Below, piece after piece: positions 14,872 through 15,432 of a stretch of 15,432 nt of DNA. The position numbers and the translations under genes were made by a program. The stretch lies in NCBI GenBank assembly GCA_020049245.1, contig JAIFLB010000173.1, forward strand, positions 1 through 15,432, in the 5' to 3' direction. The DNA is from Betaproteobacteria bacterium (GTDB taxonomy: Bacteria > Pseudomonadota > Gammaproteobacteria > Burkholderiales > Thiobacillaceae). Numbering within the stretch: the stretch's first letter is position 1; the number at the start of each line of letters is the position of its first letter. A model generated the notes under the pieces. That model worked only from the letters and a program-made list of their open reading frames with translations. It made no database searches and was not told the origin of the DNA.

Positions 14872-15269
14872 TCATCCAGATCCTTGGCCAGGGATTCGGT
14901 TTTATCGACCACCTCCTCCACCATCTGCTTCAGCACCACCAGGACTTCGTTGTAAAGCTCCTTGCCGGGGGCGGGGGTGTCAACGACGCCAGGCCCAGGC
15001 GCTGACTCCACTGCTGCTTCTGGGGCGACAGGAGAAGGCCGTGGCAGCGGTTCGCCAGAAAACTGGTAATAGTATTCCGCGTAGTTTTCCGGCGTCGGGG
15101 GCACGCCAATCTCTCGCATCCGCTGCATGACGGCGTTGCCAATGACGTTTGGAGTCTGTGCCATGGTGCGTAGGGTCCGTTTACACGATTCATCAAGTGG
15201 GAGTTGGGTCATATCGGCTAACTGGCGGCATTCTTTAACCCAACGGATAATCGCCCCGCTTCCCTTCAT
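14769..15269 (-). CDS. N-terminal part of the frameshifted diguanylate cyclase
   Basis: This frame encodes 166 residues, of which about the first 135 are authentic; the rest (from about AVTRMKFC) is out-of-frame sequence running to the stop at 14769. The genuine part has a polar N-terminus, the segment EIGVPPTPENYAEYYYQFSG (53-72), which is characteristic of a family of betaproteobacterial GGDEF proteins, a Pro/Ala-rich linker (73-103) and a helical stretch KELYNEVLVVLKQMVEEVVD. No membrane segment is seen, so the intact protein, about 350 residues, would be cytoplasmic. ATG 15269 has an excellent GGAGGG 6 bases upstream. However, a sigma-28-like site lies inside the reading frame at 15237-15211; a transcript from it would have to use a later start such as ATG 15164. 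It is divergent from mpl, 48 bases away. Confidence 0.8.
   Translation of the reverse strand: MKGSGAIIRWVKECRQLADMTQLPLDESCKRTLRTMAQTPNVIGNAVMQRMREIGVPPTPENYAEYYYQFSGEPLPRPSPVAPEAAVESAPGPGVVDTPAPGKELYNEVLVVLKQMVEEVVDKTESLAKDLDDAAAVTRMKFCVCLPPWSRRPAASRTPSKPATRI
14860..14871 (-). other. -1 frameshift joining the two halves of the diguanylate cyclase
   Basis: The upstream frame reads D-D-A-A-A-V-T-R, and the downstream frame, one base back, reads R-G-S-R-D-K-N-E-I-L-R-L-L. Protein continuity is best if the switch occurs within GACGCGGCAGCC, as though one base were missing. No X-XXY-YYZ slippery heptamer is visible, so programmed frameshifting is unlikely; a real deletion or a sequencing error is more likely. 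Confidence 0.75.
15211..15237 (-). promoter_or_regulatory. Sigma-28 (FliA)-like site at the 5' end of the diguanylate cyclase gene
   Basis: Read on the minus strand: TAAAGAAT (15237-15230), exactly 11 bases, then GCCGATAT (15218-15211). This is 6/8 and 7/8 against TAAAGTTT-N11-GCCGATAA with exact spacing. It lies within the first 20 codons of the frame that begins at ATG 15269. If active, it would start transcripts near 15204 and favour translation from ATG 15164, just before the conserved PTPENY segment. Confidence 0.45.
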
Positions 15270-15317
15270 TGTTTGCCCTCCGCCTGGCTTAACCTCGTTG
15301 GTTCAACCCTCTCTCTC

Positions 15318-15432
15318 ATGCACATTCATATTCTTGGTATCTGCGGCACTTTCATGGGTGGTATCGCCGTTCTGGCAAAGCAGGCGGGGCACCGCGTGAC
15401 CGGATGCGATGCCAATGTCTATCCGCCGATGA
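15318..15432 (+). CDS. mpl: UDP-N-acetylmuramate:murein tripeptide ligase Mpl (3' partial)
   Basis: The first 38 codons are in the window; the gene runs off the right edge. The product starts MHIHILGICGTFMGGIAVLA, followed by GHRVTGCDANVYPPM. This is the Rossmann-like N-terminal domain of the MurC/Mpl ligases, and the G-I-C-G-T-F-M-G wording is typical of Mpl, whereas MurC has GIGGxGM. Mpl attaches recycled L-Ala-gamma-D-Glu-meso-Dap tripeptide to UDP-MurNAc in the cytoplasm during peptidoglycan recycling. The start codon is clear from the family, but no Shine-Dalgarno precedes it; the leader is pyrimidine-rich (CCCTCTCTCTC). It is divergent from the diguanylate cyclase gene. Confidence 0.9.
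   Translation, partial: MHIHILGICGTFMGGIAVLAKQAGHRVTGCDANVYPPM

Noticed and set aside
15280..15310. TTAACC...GGTTCAA as an operator palindrome between the diguanylate cyclase gene and mpl
   Set aside because: Only four base pairs are perfectly inverted once the mismatch is counted; too weak to call.
15127..15399. A 90-codon plus-strand open frame spanning the intergenic region and the mpl start
   Set aside because: It is in a different frame from the clear Mpl N-terminus and antisense to the diguanylate cyclase, with no recognisable motif.

Overview
The window reads as chromosomal DNA of a GC-rich betaproteobacterium. The main reason is the minus-strand block rsmB - DUF4390 gene - ntrY - ntrX - (TPR-like gene) - trkA - trkH, an order typical of Betaproteobacteria. 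The protein styles agree: the UvrD tail, the CBS protein, the FIST protein with its hybrid kinase, and Mpl. No rRNA, tRNA, CRISPR array, insertion sequence or prophage gene was seen. Genes are tightly packed. No gene-free stretch exceeds 300 bases; the longest is about 145 bases, at 13506-13650, between the divergent rsmB and cheZ.

Left part, plus strand (1-4180): the C-terminal end of a UvrD-family helicase, a two-CBS-domain protein, then a two-gene unit of a FIST sensory protein (NosP-like, a candidate haem/nitric-oxide sensor) and a PAS-containing hybrid histidine kinase. The FIST gene and the kinase overlap or nearly touch. A strong sigma-28 (FliA)-like promoter lies just upstream of the FIST gene. 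The kinase ends 13 bases from the convergent trkH.

Middle, minus strand (13505 down to 4194): seven genes in a row with gaps of 1 to about 45 bases or with overlaps, probably one or a few transcripts. They encode a 16S rRNA m5C methyltransferase (RsmB), an exported DUF4390 protein with a Tat-like signal, the NtrY/NtrX two-component system, an unrecognised helical-repeat protein, and the TrkA/TrkH potassium uptake system. NtrX keeps its receiver and Fis-type DNA-binding ends, but its central AAA+ domain has lost the visible catalytic and sigma-54-contact motifs. RsmB carries a 4 x 15-bp in-frame minisatellite near its C-terminus.

Right part (13651-15432): a stand-alone cheZ on the plus strand, a diguanylate cyclase on the minus strand split by a -1 frameshift, and, divergent from it, the first 38 codons of mpl (murein tripeptide ligase).

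The main pattern beyond individual genes is three sigma-28-like sites with the exact 8-N11-8 layout: before the FIST/kinase pair, before cheZ, and at the 5' end of the diguanylate cyclase. They suggest that a presumed NO or redox sensor pair, the CheY-P phosphatase and a c-di-GMP synthase belong to one motility regulon scattered among housekeeping genes.
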